Assembly (NCBI GenBank): GCA_903813345.2 | Contig: CAIIXF020000002.1 | Location: 27,475,223-27,539,222 of the forward strand | Direction of reading: 5' to 3' | From: Owenia fusiformis | Lineage: Eukaryota; Annelida; Polychaeta; Sabellida; Oweniidae | DNA: 64,000 nt | Shown: positions 10,801-20,968 of the stretch, piece after piece | Layout: each line of letters opens with the position of its first letter | How positions within the stretch are numbered: position 1 is the first letter of the stretch | Translations under genes and position numbers: made by a program | The notes under the pieces: model-generated | What the model saw: the letters and a program-made list of their open reading frames with translations, nothing else | What the model was told of the DNA's origin: nothing | The model's database searches: none

Positions 10801-11749
10801 CTTGCTACACCTCTGATGTTGAAAAATCAAACATATGAAAAACCATTTTTTTTTTTACTTTGTACACGATTAATTTGACTATGTTTTGTATTGATATTTT
10901 CCCAGTTATTTTTCACACATCTATTTTTAATTGGTAGTGAAAAAGATAATTATTGTGGCTGTGTTCTTTAGGTCATTTTGACCTCTTAAAGTTAAATTCT
11001 AAATATTTTGTAGTTTGCCTTTTAAAGTTCTTTGCTAAGCTTAAGCTTGTGATATCTACTGTAGAAATCAAAGAATAAAAGCACAGGTGTGTAATTAAAG
11101 CGTACAATCATACAGTCCACCAGTGTACGCCTACAAGTGTTGTGTACCTGTTCATTAAGTATACGCCTGTGCTGTTTAATAAGAAATTGTTGTCACCATG
11201 GTGATGGTTGCCATGCATTACTTCATAAAAATATCATGAATCGAAATTATCAATTTACTATCCATCGCCTAATTAATATGATAATTACTATAATTATTCA
11301 ATTTTTGCGCATTTTTCTACCAAACCTGCCTCATGTTCAGTATGTATTTTTGTGATATTTTATAGTTGATGATTTATGGCCACCATTAGTATATATTTGA
11401 CAAAGCTTATTACTCCTTAATAAATTCTGCACAAGTGGTATATATTAGTTGTCAAGTTTGATATATTAAGTGGAAAAAACACTATTTTAATGTAAAAAAT
11501 TAAACCTGGTCACCCCTATTTTATATTCCATATTGGACTTCCAATATTACATGGACCATTCCATTTGGAAGTGTTAGGGGGTGACAGGAGGTAAATATGT
11601 GTAATTTGTAGTGTAGTCTGTAACTATAGGTTGTATGGTTATATATACAAAATAAACAATATATGAGATGTTTTGAAAAATAACATTGTTTTTTTATTAT
11701 GTCCCAAACACACAATCTGTGGCCATATTGTCAGCCATCAATCTGTCTC
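10801..11749. other. Intergenic stretch
   Basis: I see no gene. AT-rich sequence with scattered short poly-T runs. Confidence 0.5.
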
Positions 11750-11961
11750 CAGGCCCGTAGCCAGGGGGGGTTGGATGGGCTCGAGCGAGCCCCCCCCCCC
11801 TGGCCAAAACAAAAAATCATTCAAAATAATGCAGTTTTTCACCATTCTGAGCACTTTTTAAGTGATTTTGGCCATGTTTGGACCAAATTGTCACAAGTGA
11901 ACCCCCCCTGGAATTTTTCAAAAAGTGAACCCCACTTTGGCAAATCCTGGCTATGGGCCTG
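11750..11961. mobile_element. MITE, CAGGCCCGTAGCCAGG family, intact copy
   Basis: The 16-bp terminal inverted repeats are CAGGCCCGTAGCCAGG and CCTGGCTATGGGCCTG (one mismatch). A 6-bp direct repeat TGTCTC flanks it at 11744-11749 and 11962-11967. The interior is the shared family core (GCAGTTTTTCACCATTCTGA). It has no coding capacity. Confidence 0.88.
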
Positions 11962-11967
11962 TGTCTC

Positions 11968-13227
11968 TGTCCATACATCTGGTTTTCTTTGAAACCGCTA
12001 TGGTAACAACTTCACATTTTTAGGAATAACTTTTGAATACATACAGATGTGATCAAAAATATTTTTTCTCTACTTCCTGTCAACAATTTTGGGATTTTCC
12101 GTCATAAAATCTTGTCTTTCAAGTGTTGTCTTCGGATGAATCGTTTGACATATCAATTTCAACTTTTCAGGGAAGATTCCTCGTATGAAATTCTCGAAGC
12201 AACTAGTTTTTGGGCATTCTGGGTAAATGTTAAGGCAGCCATTTTGGACTTTTTTGATTTTGCCTCAATTAACAAATTGATAACTTAATACATGTACAGT
12301 CTGGCAGAGATGCAAAGGGCAGAGTTCTTAGTTCATGTTTATTCTGGTATTATATTCTGCCAGCGTTGAGAGATGAAATTTTTGGAACTGTAACTTATGA
12401 TTTCATAAATTACGATCATACTAAAATTGAATACCTGATTAGTAATAGTGCTAATAAAAACAAGGAGTCGAATCATACAATTATACATGTAGTTTATTTC
12501 ATAATTGACGTATTGGAAAATACAATTCATTTGCTTATGGCATTCCGAGTTGCAGCCGCAGAAGTGCTCAGTCAGCTCTATCTTATAATGTTTACCTGTT
12601 AATCATATAGACCATTAGACTGGCTGTAATACATTATATGATTTACAGGTATATGATAGTGCCCACTGTGCATAAATGCCTCTAGCATCAGCAACTCAAA
12701 ATATTAAATCACAATACATAAATAAAAATAATACATATACATAAATACAATATCCAACTTTGAAATCTTAAGTGTTTTATTTTATTATGCTGTTCATTAT
12801 CAAGGAGATTCTCTTTGTTATTATCTATGTTGCATTTAAATTCAAATTTTCGATTCTGCCTACAGAAAAACCTAAAAAAACTTTTTGAACAACCCTTGTA
12901 TATATGAACACCTTAAGTATGAACAGCTTTCAATGAGAACACTTTCTTGGTCCATTTTTTGTTTTTTTAATCTGCCAGGGACTTCCATGTTAAAAACCTC
13001 AAATCCAAAAACAGTAGATTTTGGAAATACGATATCTTACTTTGGACCTTCTGGCCCCTAATTTTTTTTAAGGATATTCCCCATATCTAGAAGTAAGAAT
13101 CACATATTTAATGCATCATATTGATTATTGTGTACTGAAAATAGTGATGGTCCATTTTAATCAAAATTTCATAACCTGCGACTTATTTACTACCCTGCGT
13201 GCAGAGTCTAGTTAAACTACACCCACC
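11968..13227. other. Intergenic stretch
   Basis: I see no gene. Near 12880-12960 there is a weak match to the TATGAACACC-type dispersed repeat found at 63208. Confidence 0.45.
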
Positions 13228-13276
13228 TTAAAAGAGAGCTTCGTCTTTGGTATAACAAGACGAAGCTCTCTTTTAA
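13228..13276. repeat. Perfect 20-bp inverted repeat with 9-nt loop
   Basis: TTAAAAGAGAGCTTCGTCTT is followed after TGGTATAAC by its exact reverse complement. It would form a strong hairpin in RNA or DNA. It is probably a very small foldback element. Confidence 0.9.
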
Positions 13277-13696
13277 GAAGTGAAGTCGAACGAATGCAAA
13301 GGGTATTATTTACTCACGTTCTTGTATGTTATGAATTATCAAATCTCATTACATACAGTTTTTAAGACTTTATTTGTATATGAATATTGTACAATATAAT
13401 ATACGTAATATAATATAATACAATATAATATAATATGATACATACAATATAATACTCGGGGTCCGACGTCTTCTGTGTTTCATGTTACAAAAGCCGTGAG
13501 CTACAAAGTATAATGGATAAAGTTCACTGTTTCTACACTGAATGAGCACAAGTTTTCCAGGAGTATTAGGGCAAGATATACAAGAGATCATAGCATTATT
13601 ACATGATGGGGAGTGTGATATCTTGAAATATCGTCTCAAGGAAAAAATATTACATGAGACATATAGCAGAGTGATATTTTATATTATCCTACACTT

Positions 13697-13926
13697 AGTG
13701 TACTAAATGTATAATAACATTAAAAAATAAATTTGAAATTTATTGGCAAAATGAATATCTGGAGGATATCGTAACGATATACTCCGGGCGGATGATATCG
13801 TGACGATATACTCTGAAAAACCCAATATCGTAGGATATTGTGACGATATACTCCGCTTGATGATTTCCCGCCAAACTGACTCGGCATGAAATTCATTTTG
13901 CAATGATATTATACATTTAGTACACT
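13697..13926. mobile_element. Foldback MITE with about 20-bp TIRs
   Basis: AGTGTACTAAATGTATAATA at the left is matched by its near-exact reverse complement ending at 13926. The interior repeats GATATCGTGACGATATACTC with minor changes. A second inverted pair around CATCCTATGATTTT lies just right, at about 13951-14095. Confidence 0.7.
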
Positions 13927-14165
13927 CCTTGTAACTGTAGGATGATAAGAACATCCTATGATTTTTTTCAGAATATCATTTTAATCTACTTGGTGATAAT
14001 GATATATGCACTCGTTCGCTTCTCTCTCTCTTGCAGATATCAATATCACCTCGTAGATAAAAATGATATTCCTCAAAATCATAGGATATCCTATAATTAT
14101 GTAACACTCCCCATCTCCAACAAATGTGTTTATCACGCAAAAATGTATTATCACAACATTTAAAG

Positions 14166-14689
14166 GTGGCATCAGATCTAGTAGAGTATAGTAGTCGTAA
14201 TGACAATGATTGTTTTGTTTTTAGAACATTTTAGGCTCATATCATTCCTTGTCATGTCTATTTTATAAAAATCCCCAAAGTGTACACTGTATTTGAGGAA
14301 AACTAAAGATTCCTATAATAATGCATTCATTTTTTATAAATATGATAACCATCTTTATCATTTAGGAGAATTTAAACATTCTTTCACTTGGAAACTTTAA
14401 CAACTTCACCAATTTATAACATATCTGGTTCTTATGGGAGATATTATATTTAAGATTCCAAGGAATATACTGGTAGGTCAATTGTTCACATTGCTTTACA
14501 TTTTGTCACCCCCTATAGATCTGATTCTGCCTTTAAGTACATATTATATACACAATTCTTGGAAGGTGTCTGGAACACCCTTTGATAACATATCGTAATT
14601 CTATTTCTTAAAATAAAAGAAATTAGTATTGGCAACTAGCATTGGCAATCCAAGATTTTATTCTCTCTTTTCTTTACTGCCTCTTTAAA
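14166..14689. other. Intergenic stretch
   Basis: I see no gene or recognised repeat. Confidence 0.5.
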
Positions 14690-14855
14690 CAGGCCCGCAG
14701 CCAGGTAGTTGGGGGAACCCCCTTGTAAAATCATGCAGTTTTTCATCATTCTGAGCACTTTTCAAGTAATTTTGGGCAAAGTTCTGAACTTTGAACCCTC
14801 TCTGGAATTTTTGGAAAAGTGAACCATCCCTTTGGCTAAGCTGGATATGGGTCTG
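14690..14855. mobile_element. MITE, CAGGCCCGTAGCCAGG family, diverged copy
   Basis: It starts CAGGCCCGCAGCCAGG and ends CTGGATATGGGTCTG. The core keeps GCAGTTTTTCATCATTCTGA. It is shorter and more diverged than the copy at 11750. Confidence 0.75.
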
Positions 14856-14943
14856 GTATATATTCCAATTTATAAAATTGCCCAGAGTCTTTTAACCTTA
14901 TAGGGTTACTAAAAGTTGTCTAATGATTTGATTATTGACATTT

Positions 14944-15494
14944 GTATTATCATGGGCTTTCAACTAGAAGGGTATGCAACTCTATGTAATAACATGAGAC
15001 CTTCAAAATGAGCAATGACATGCTTCCCTTTTATGGCAATATTTCAAAAAGTATTAGATAAATGTATATGTTTTAGTATTATTTTGAATAAAAATCAATT
15101 TTTAATATGATTTAAGCATAACATATATTCAATATCATATAAAAGTAAGCAAAAGAGACCAATAAGAATAAGAGTTATCAAGATGTTCTCTTTGAGTATT
15201 GCATTGTGGGTAATTATTCAAGAACACATTCCAATAAAAAGATAATTTGTGGGAGAATGTTCACTTTCTGTATTGTCATGATTAGGATGAATTCCAATTT
15301 TTATTAAATTATCAAGATGTATGTTGAAGATCATGTTTTTATTTTTGAGTTATTTCTTTTAATCATCAATAAAAAGTACACAATAAGATTTTCTTGGAAT
15401 GTGTACATTCTCCAATTTCGAAAACCCATGGCAATGTTTATGTATGAAATATGGGAAGTTGCCTACCCTTCTAGTTGAAAGCCCATGGTATTAT
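14944..15494. mobile_element. 537-bp non-autonomous element, about 30-bp TIRs, 7-bp TSD
   Basis: The left end CATGGGCTTTCAACTAGAAG and the right end on the opposite strand match over about 30 bp. The direct repeat GTATTAT flanks it at 14944-14950 and 15488-15494. The interior (14951-15487) is AT-rich, with no ORF of note. Confidence 0.8.
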
Positions 15495-15868
15495 ACAATA
15501 TGTAAAAATACATCCCGATGACAAAAATAAATATTTTTTAATCATATGTTTGTGAAGTATGTGAACATTATTTAAAGCCCTAATCAAATTCCATCTAAAT
15601 TGTGCATTTATCCAGTATACAATTTATTTACCAGAACATCTATATTATACATGTGTATGTATATATTTATAGGTATATTTATAATTCATAACTATTATAA
15701 TTTATAAATATATGCTTCAGTTTATATGCTAAAATATACATTTCTTCCAATGTAAATAACTTTTCTTTCTTCATTTTTATATACCCTCTGTGAATTAAAA
15801 ATGTGCATGGTACTTAATCAATCATATCTTTTTTAGTTCTATTAAGTTTATCTCTCTGGTTTATATAT
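15495..15868. other. Intergenic stretch
   Basis: AT-rich, with no gene seen. Confidence 0.5.
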
Positions 15869-16070
15869 ATACTAAAACAACTTTCTTCATTTCTTTTTTT
15901 ATTAGATCAAGGCTTCTGACTTGTATCCTCGAGTCTTTTTCAAGATTTAGAAATGAACAAAGTTGTAAAGTAAGTATTTTAAATCTTGAAAAAGACTTGA
16001 GGATACAAGTCGAAAGCCTTGATTTAACAAAAAGGTTCTCTGAAGAAATGAATAAAGTTGTTTTAGTATA
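15869..16070. mobile_element. Near-palindromic foldback element, about 85-bp arms
   Basis: The arms run from TATACTAAAACAAC and end in its inverse GTTGTTTTAGTATA. The inner 40+ bp arm (AAGGCTTCTGACTTGTATCC) pairs almost perfectly with AGGATACAAGTCGAAAGCCT. It would transcribe a long hairpin. Confidence 0.85.
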
Positions 16071-16613
16071 CATATATATTTCTTTTGTTTTCTCTATTGT
16101 AACACCAAAGGAACAATAAATGCATGCATAAACCTGTTGGAGAAAATTTCAAAGAATTTCATGAATATGGTTAAAAGGGAATGTTTCACAAAACTGTCAT
16201 TGTGTTATTTTTATCATAAATTGATATGAGAAAGCTATACATGAACAGCATTTTGTTCAATAAGAGGATCTTTAAAATACATGTAGAAAATTTAAAATTG
16301 TCAGTTAAGTTTAGAACAATGCACAATTCTAAAAAGTTTTTAACCCAATAAAATTTTGTAAAAATATCAGTTAGCAGAATGAACATCTGGTGAAAAACCA
16401 ACAATTTTTTTAAATAAAATTTGAGTTAGTATCTTTCATGATTCAGAAGTCTCTCCTTAATTTAAAATTAGGAAGTTTGCTTGTTTTAACCTTTTCGACC
16501 ATTATATATTTATTCACAATTCAGTTAATCACAAAGAGTGAAGTAAAAAAAAAAATTGAAATTGTCATGATTGAAAAAGACCATGCACCTTAGTAACAGA
16601 TGGTATTTAGAGG
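16071..16613. other. Intergenic stretch
   Basis: AT-rich, with no gene seen. Confidence 0.5.
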
Positions 16614-16726
16614 TTATGTCACTATCGTGGCATATATGCCCGAGGTCTCAGTGATATATGGCCTGACCTTGGGAGGGACTTTGATCTCTGAGAACCGAGG
16701 GCATATGTGCCACGATAGTGACATAA
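16614..16726. mobile_element. Foldback hairpin element
   Basis: TTATGTCACTATCGTGGCAT pairs with ATGTGCCACGATAGTGACAT and ends in ATAA. The arms are about 32 bp around a 45-nt centre. Confidence 0.75.
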
Positions 16727-16731
16727 ACGAT

Positions 16732-16983
16732 TTATAACATACCTATGATGATGTAGACTGGTCAAAGAGTACCGTTTTCTTATAGAATTGACAAACAAAT
16801 GGTTGGAAAATGATTGAAATGAGTTTAGAAAAATTGCTCTCGCAGTTTTATCTTCGATTGATTGGTTATGACATCAGCGCCTTGACCAATCAGAAAGTTA
16901 GCGGGCGCAGGCTTTTCAAAACTTATATTGGCCCGCTGTCTTGTGTACACTTTGCACTATACATCATCATAGGTATGTTATAA
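16732..16983. mobile_element. MITE with 24-bp TIRs
   Basis: TTATAACATACCTATGATGA is matched by TCATCATAGGTATGTTATAA at the far end. The interior holds GACCAATCAGAAAG, a CCAAT-box-like motif shared with neighbouring foldback elements. Confidence 0.8.
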
Positions 16984-16989
16984 TATAAG

Positions 16990-17284
16990 TTATTGAATGA
17001 TTTGAAGTGCAATACAGGATATATTATATTCAAGAAATTTTGTATTGGAACGAGACGAAGTTGAGTGCCAATACAGAATATCGAGACAGAATATATCCTG
17101 TATTGCACTTCAAATCATTCAATAACGATCCTCTGTATTGCTACTGAGATTGTCCCCTCCATACCAATATTTTCTGTATTGCGACGGAGATGGTCAACGG
17201 GGACAACCTCAGTAGCAATACAGATTGGTACAGCACAAGAACTGACCAATCAGAGGGCTTCATTTTACAGATCATACGATAAAT
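16990..17284 (+). mobile_element. Two-hairpin foldback element, copy 1
   Basis: Hairpin 1 (16990-17125) pairs GAATGATTTGAAGTGCAATA with its inverse. Hairpin 2 (17132-17223) pairs CTGTATTGCTACTGAGATTG with CAACCTCAGTAGCAATACAG. GACCAATCAGAGG and CAGATCATACGATAAA follow. An inverted second copy lies at 35580-35860. Copy 1 abuts the 3' end of the SLC16 gene. Confidence 0.85.
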
Positions 17285-17287
17285 ATT

Positions 17288-17293
17288 TTTATT
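17288..17293 (-). terminator. Poly(A) signal AATAAA for the SLC16 gene
   Basis: TTTATT on the plus strand, 87 nt past the stop codon and just outside the edge of the foldback element. Confidence 0.55.
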
Positions 17294-17379
17294 AACTCTG
17301 ATGTCAAAGCAATGACATATTTGGTCATAACAACATACAACATACAAAACTAAATCTAAGCTAAAATGAGACATCAGGA

Positions 17380-17588
17380 CTAAGCCATGTTTGTTGGACC
17401 ATCTATTAGAGTCTCTTTATTTGCTTCTTCTGCTTCATTATCATGAACATCACCTTCGGGTGGAGACTCTTTCACAAGATATCGTCTTACAAGCGGTTCA
17501 AATAAAATCACGATCCCACCAAGCAGGATGGATGCCCCACATAATCTGAAGGATGAGTTATAGCTATTCGTGACGTCCCGCAACCAAC
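17380..17588 (-). CDS. SLC16 exon 5: last helices and tail
   Basis: It enters in phase 1 after GCTTGTAG. WLRDVTNSYNSSFRLCGASI starts the final helices, followed by a short acidic tail (ESPPEGDVHDNEAEEANKE) ending NMA-stop. Confidence 0.9.
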
Positions 17589-20500
17589 CTACAAGCATAC
17601 AAAAATACACTGTGCATATATTTAAGTAACTAAGGTAATATAGAGTATTGATTTCTACTGAAAGTATTTAATGTATTTATTGAATTCATGCATCTTAATT
17701 TCTATTGTGGGAAAAACAAATATCATATCAAATGTCTCTCTGTGAGTCTAGAAATAACTTGAATAAACATGGAATCTTGCAGTTAAAATGTTCGATGCAA
17801 AGAGTGATTTACTTGTAGGAGAAATGAATTGAAATTTGCGTCACTTGTATTAAAATAACATGTATACCTATTGAGCATATACTATCTATCCAGAAGATAA
17901 ATACAATAAATATTTACCCAAGAAAGGTGGTCCGACCATTGACGATGAACCAAACAGCATGAGGGTCAAGCCAAACCCGCTAGACAGTTTCTCCACACCC
18001 AGAAAATCCACAAGTACCACGGCAAGAAGGGCAACAAACGTTCCTCCAAACATCCCAACAAAACTAATATACACCGCCATTCCCTCAAACGTTTTGATCA
18101 ATGGGACGAATAATCCTGCGATTCCAGTAAATACCATACTAATTGACATTATATGTGAGCGTTTGATGATTCCTAAATCAGCCACCCATCCGCAGAAAAT
18201 GCGTCCAATAAGATCTGTAGCTCCCATTATAGCCATCAACAATGCCTGATTGTCTTTTGAGATGCCGATATCATTGCAATATGGCGGGATAAACAGAAAT
18301 TGATTGGCGTAGAAAAAATTCCCGAGTAATGCAGAGATAACAAATATGACGAATAACGGATTGCGAAATAATGAGCATTCAAATAATGGCGGATTGGAGT
18401 TATCTATTTCGCTTGAGCACGTACATAACCAACTAAAACGTGACCTTGAGATTTTAAGGTCAGTTATATCCCCTTCTTGATTTGATTGTCTGTCTGATAT
18501 TTGTTGAAGAGACGCATCAGCTAATGACAAATTACTAGCGTATAAAAATGTTTCATGTTTATTTTTACTTGTACTGACGGGACTGCTATTTTTACTTGTC
18601 AGCTTTGGAGATTCAGATCTTGATCCGGATGATGATCGTCGAACTAACTGAACTTTTGAAAAATCATCACAGTTCAAAGTCTCATCCATAGGTGTCGTTA
18701 GTGGTGTTGCAGCCTCGATTTGGATTTCAATTTGGTTGCCTTGAGATTCTTTAAGATTTGAGCTTTTTTTACTATCATCCTCCTTAATTACCTTCGCTGA
18801 CTTAAATGCTGGCTTGACTGGCCGAGCGTAATATGAAAGGGGTCTCATGAGCGCACCCGCAAGTATAATGTTCATCATCAAGCCCCCAAGAACAAGCATC
18901 GCTCCTTGGTAGGTGAAGTTATCGATGAGAATACGAAGCAAAGGAGGCAGTACAAACTGTCCCACGCTGCTACCTGCTACTGCGATACCATTGGCCAACG
19001 CTCGACGTTTCTCAAAGTACATTGCCACCATTATAATGCTTGGCCCATAGGCTAAACCCACTCCTGCACCTGGAATAAGAGATATGTGAAATTATTTCAA
19101 AGCTACTTACAGCAAAGACTCCCTACACTGGTACTTTTATGTTGAATAGGGTCTCAAGAAAATGGAAGAAGTTTAATGCATTTGTTTCAATTATTTACAA
19201 AGATATCGATTGATGATTATATTTAATGCAGAGAAATACAGGAGCTGTATGAAAACCTTAGGGATAACAATTAAAAAGATTATCGACTCAGTGGTGCTCA
19301 GCGGTAGCACAGGTACCTCTTACGCAATAGGTCCCAGATTTGATCCCCGTTCAGGCAAGACTTAATTTGCTTGTTTGTGTAAAGTACCTCAGGGTGTTTT
19401 ACTGAGTGGTCTACAACTCGTACAAAAGGCTGTGGTGTGTGGTGTGGCTGTGGTGTGTACTTATATATATACTTATACTCATATGTCTATGTATGGGTGC
19501 ACATAAAAGAACACAGGGCTCCTTTGAGGAGGGGTTTCTGGGTCCTCTGCCAGGCTAATTGTGTAATTACGACCGTATATAACGGAATATACCCAAGAGG
19601 TATTGCTCACCTCCATTGGTGGCAAACAAAATACAATACAAATCAGTCAGCGATATTGTTTTCTAAATTTTTTGTATGTGCACTAATAAGAATGTCTCAA
19701 TATCACATCCTTTTAAATTTCAATTTGGAACTGTGCGCTCATTGGAAAGAATACGGTTCTATATGCTACCAACACCTACCCATAAGCAGTCCATAAGAGA
19801 AGATAATGTAGACAATATTGGTGGCGAATGACGTAAGTATTGGACTCATAGTGCTGAGGATACCACCGACAATGATCACCTTCCTGTGTCCAAACCTCTG
19901 GCTCAAACTATTTGCCACTGGAGCTACAAATATAATATCAAAATATATACAGGGTGAAACAAAAAATAGAACGCTAATTTTGGAATACTGGAACTACTAA
20001 TACATGGTAATATATATACAGGGTGATACAAAAATGCAACTCACTATTTTATGAATACTGGAGCTCCAAATACATGAAAAATATGTACAGGGTGGTATAA
20101 AAATGCAGCTTCTAATTTTGGAATGTCAGTTCTTATTTTTGATGGAATTTTCATGAATTTCTTGATTTTGTGTCAACTTTTACATTGTTTTTCACAGGGT
20201 CATGCAGAATTTGAAAATATTTGTTTTAATACGATAATCAACCTATTTCCCGTGATTTAAAATGTTGTTATTATTTGTTATAGTTTCTAACAAAAAGTTA
20301 TTTTATTTACCTCCCAATGAGAAAAGCATTCCCATGACGGCAGCCATCCATGCTGTAGATGCGGTGCTTGAGCGGAATTCTTCAAGGAACTCAACAAAGA
20401 GAATACCCAGTGACTTATACGCACCGATCGTGACAAAGTTCATTATGAAGCAACCTGAAAAAAACACACAAATTATAAAATATGCAAGCTCGAAAATCAA

Positions 20501-20968
20501 ATCCTTGCTTTACTAAATTGATTGACATCAGCTGAGTAGAATGTCAGCTGAGTAGAATGAGTAAGTACATATAATGGCTTTTTATTTCATCATTTTACAT
20601 GCAGATTTGTTCAGCGATGTTGAGCTCAGAGGTGCAAAAGATATTATACTCTTAGACTATCTCCCTTCCTTAATTTTCATTCAGAAGTTAATAATAGAGG
20701 TCAAGGTCAATAGAAGAGTTGCAATGGTTATTAGAGTTCATATTTCACATATGTGCCCCCTAATGGTGACAATATGAGAAATTCTGAAATTAAACTTTTG
20801 GAGAAAACATACTTATTTTTTTCCTAATAATCCAGAACATGAAATTATTGATTTCTAAGTAAGATAATAAATAATTAAGTCCTTACCCACAACTATGAGC
20901 CAAGCATAGCCTCTGTCTATAGGAGCTCTAGACATATCTACTGCTGGGGCAGAACCTTTGTCAGCCAT
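17380..20968 (-). CDS. Monocarboxylate-transporter-like protein (SLC16 family, MFS)
   Basis: Five exons (20968-20887, 20454-20311, 19923-19780, 19069-17918, 17588-17380) join in frame to 576 residues. The first ATG in the exon is taken as start, giving MADKGSAPAVDM. Near residue 20 the first signature appears as IDRGYAW, followed by a TM1 Lys in GAYKSLGILF. The second signature is exact: YFEKRRALANGIAVAG at 141-156. Residues about 205-355 form a long hydrophilic Ser/Lys-rich loop between the two six-helix halves. TM8 reads GATDLIGRIFCG, with the Asp and Arg (409, 413) that in MCT1 take part in proton-coupled substrate binding. Family knowledge: plasma-membrane transport of monocarboxylates or related organic acids, in some members proton-linked. 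The subfamily (MCT9/12/14-like or other) and the substrate cannot be set from sequence. It is convergent with TDRD3 and divergent from BBS7. Confidence 0.93.
17589..17917 (-). other. SLC16 intron 4
   Basis: 329 bp with donor GTAAAT. No features seen. Confidence 0.7.
17918..19069 (-). CDS. SLC16 exon 4: TM4-TM11 and central loop
   Basis: 1152 bp, phase 1 at both ends. It carries the second family signature, the whole cytosolic loop and the TM8 Asp/Arg pair. An open frame on the opposite strand at 17959-18249 is its shadow. Confidence 0.95.
19070..19779 (-). other. SLC16 intron 3
   Basis: It contains a tRNA-derived SINE at 19283-19640. The rest is unremarkable. Confidence 0.7.
19283..19640 (+). 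mobile_element. tRNA-derived SINE in SLC16 intron
   Basis: Pol III-like A box TGGTGCTCAGCGGTA (19292-19306) and B box GATTTGATCCC (19337-19347) are spaced as in a tRNA. A tRNA-unrelated body follows, including TTTGAGGAGGGGTTTCTGGG. It lies antisense to the host gene. No intact cloverleaf is apparent, so it is not a functional tRNA gene. Confidence 0.7.
19780..19923 (-). CDS. SLC16 exon 3: TM2-TM3
   Basis: 144 bp, phase 1 at both ends. It encodes APVANSLSQRFGHRKVIIVG and continues to IIFSYGLLM. The RFGHRK loop is the typical MFS cytosolic loop 2-3. The acceptor TTTGTAG is the first of three tandem copies. Confidence 0.95.
19915..20126 (-). repeat. 70-bp tandem triplication of the exon-3 splice-acceptor region
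   Basis: Copies start at 19915 (true junction), 19985 and 20055. On the coding strand they read TTTGTAG/CTCCAGT, TTAGTAG/TTCCAGT and TTTGGAG/CTCCAGT. Each shares the CACCCTGTA stretch upstream. The duplicated unit therefore includes the acceptor and the first exon bases and extends into the intron. Confidence 0.85.
20311..20454 (-). CDS. SLC16 exon 2: TM1-TM2
   Basis: 144 bp, phase 1 at both ends. It encodes CFIMNFVTIGAYKSLGILFV and then EFLEEFRSSTASTAWMAAVM. It holds the TM1 Lys and the FxxEFxEEF segment typical of the family. Confidence 0.95.
20455..20886 (-). other. SLC16 intron 1
   Basis: AT-rich with donor GTAAGG; no feature seen. Confidence 0.7.
20887..20968 (-). CDS. SLC16 exon 1: start codon and first signature
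   Basis: ATG at 20968-20966 in AAGATGGCTGAC, a good initiation context. It encodes 27 residues ending RGYAWLIVV plus one base. Confidence 0.9.

Noticed and set aside
10303-10838. 168-codon frame and its shifted versions
   Set aside because: An 18-bp minisatellite keeps several frames open; low-complexity, non-protein-like.
13228-13276. Rho-independent terminator or microRNA precursor
   Set aside because: Bacterial terminators do not apply. The perfect 20-bp stem is short for a microRNA hairpin and is better explained as a tiny foldback element.
17959-18249. 96-codon plus-strand frame
   Set aside because: Antisense shadow of SLC16 exon 4.
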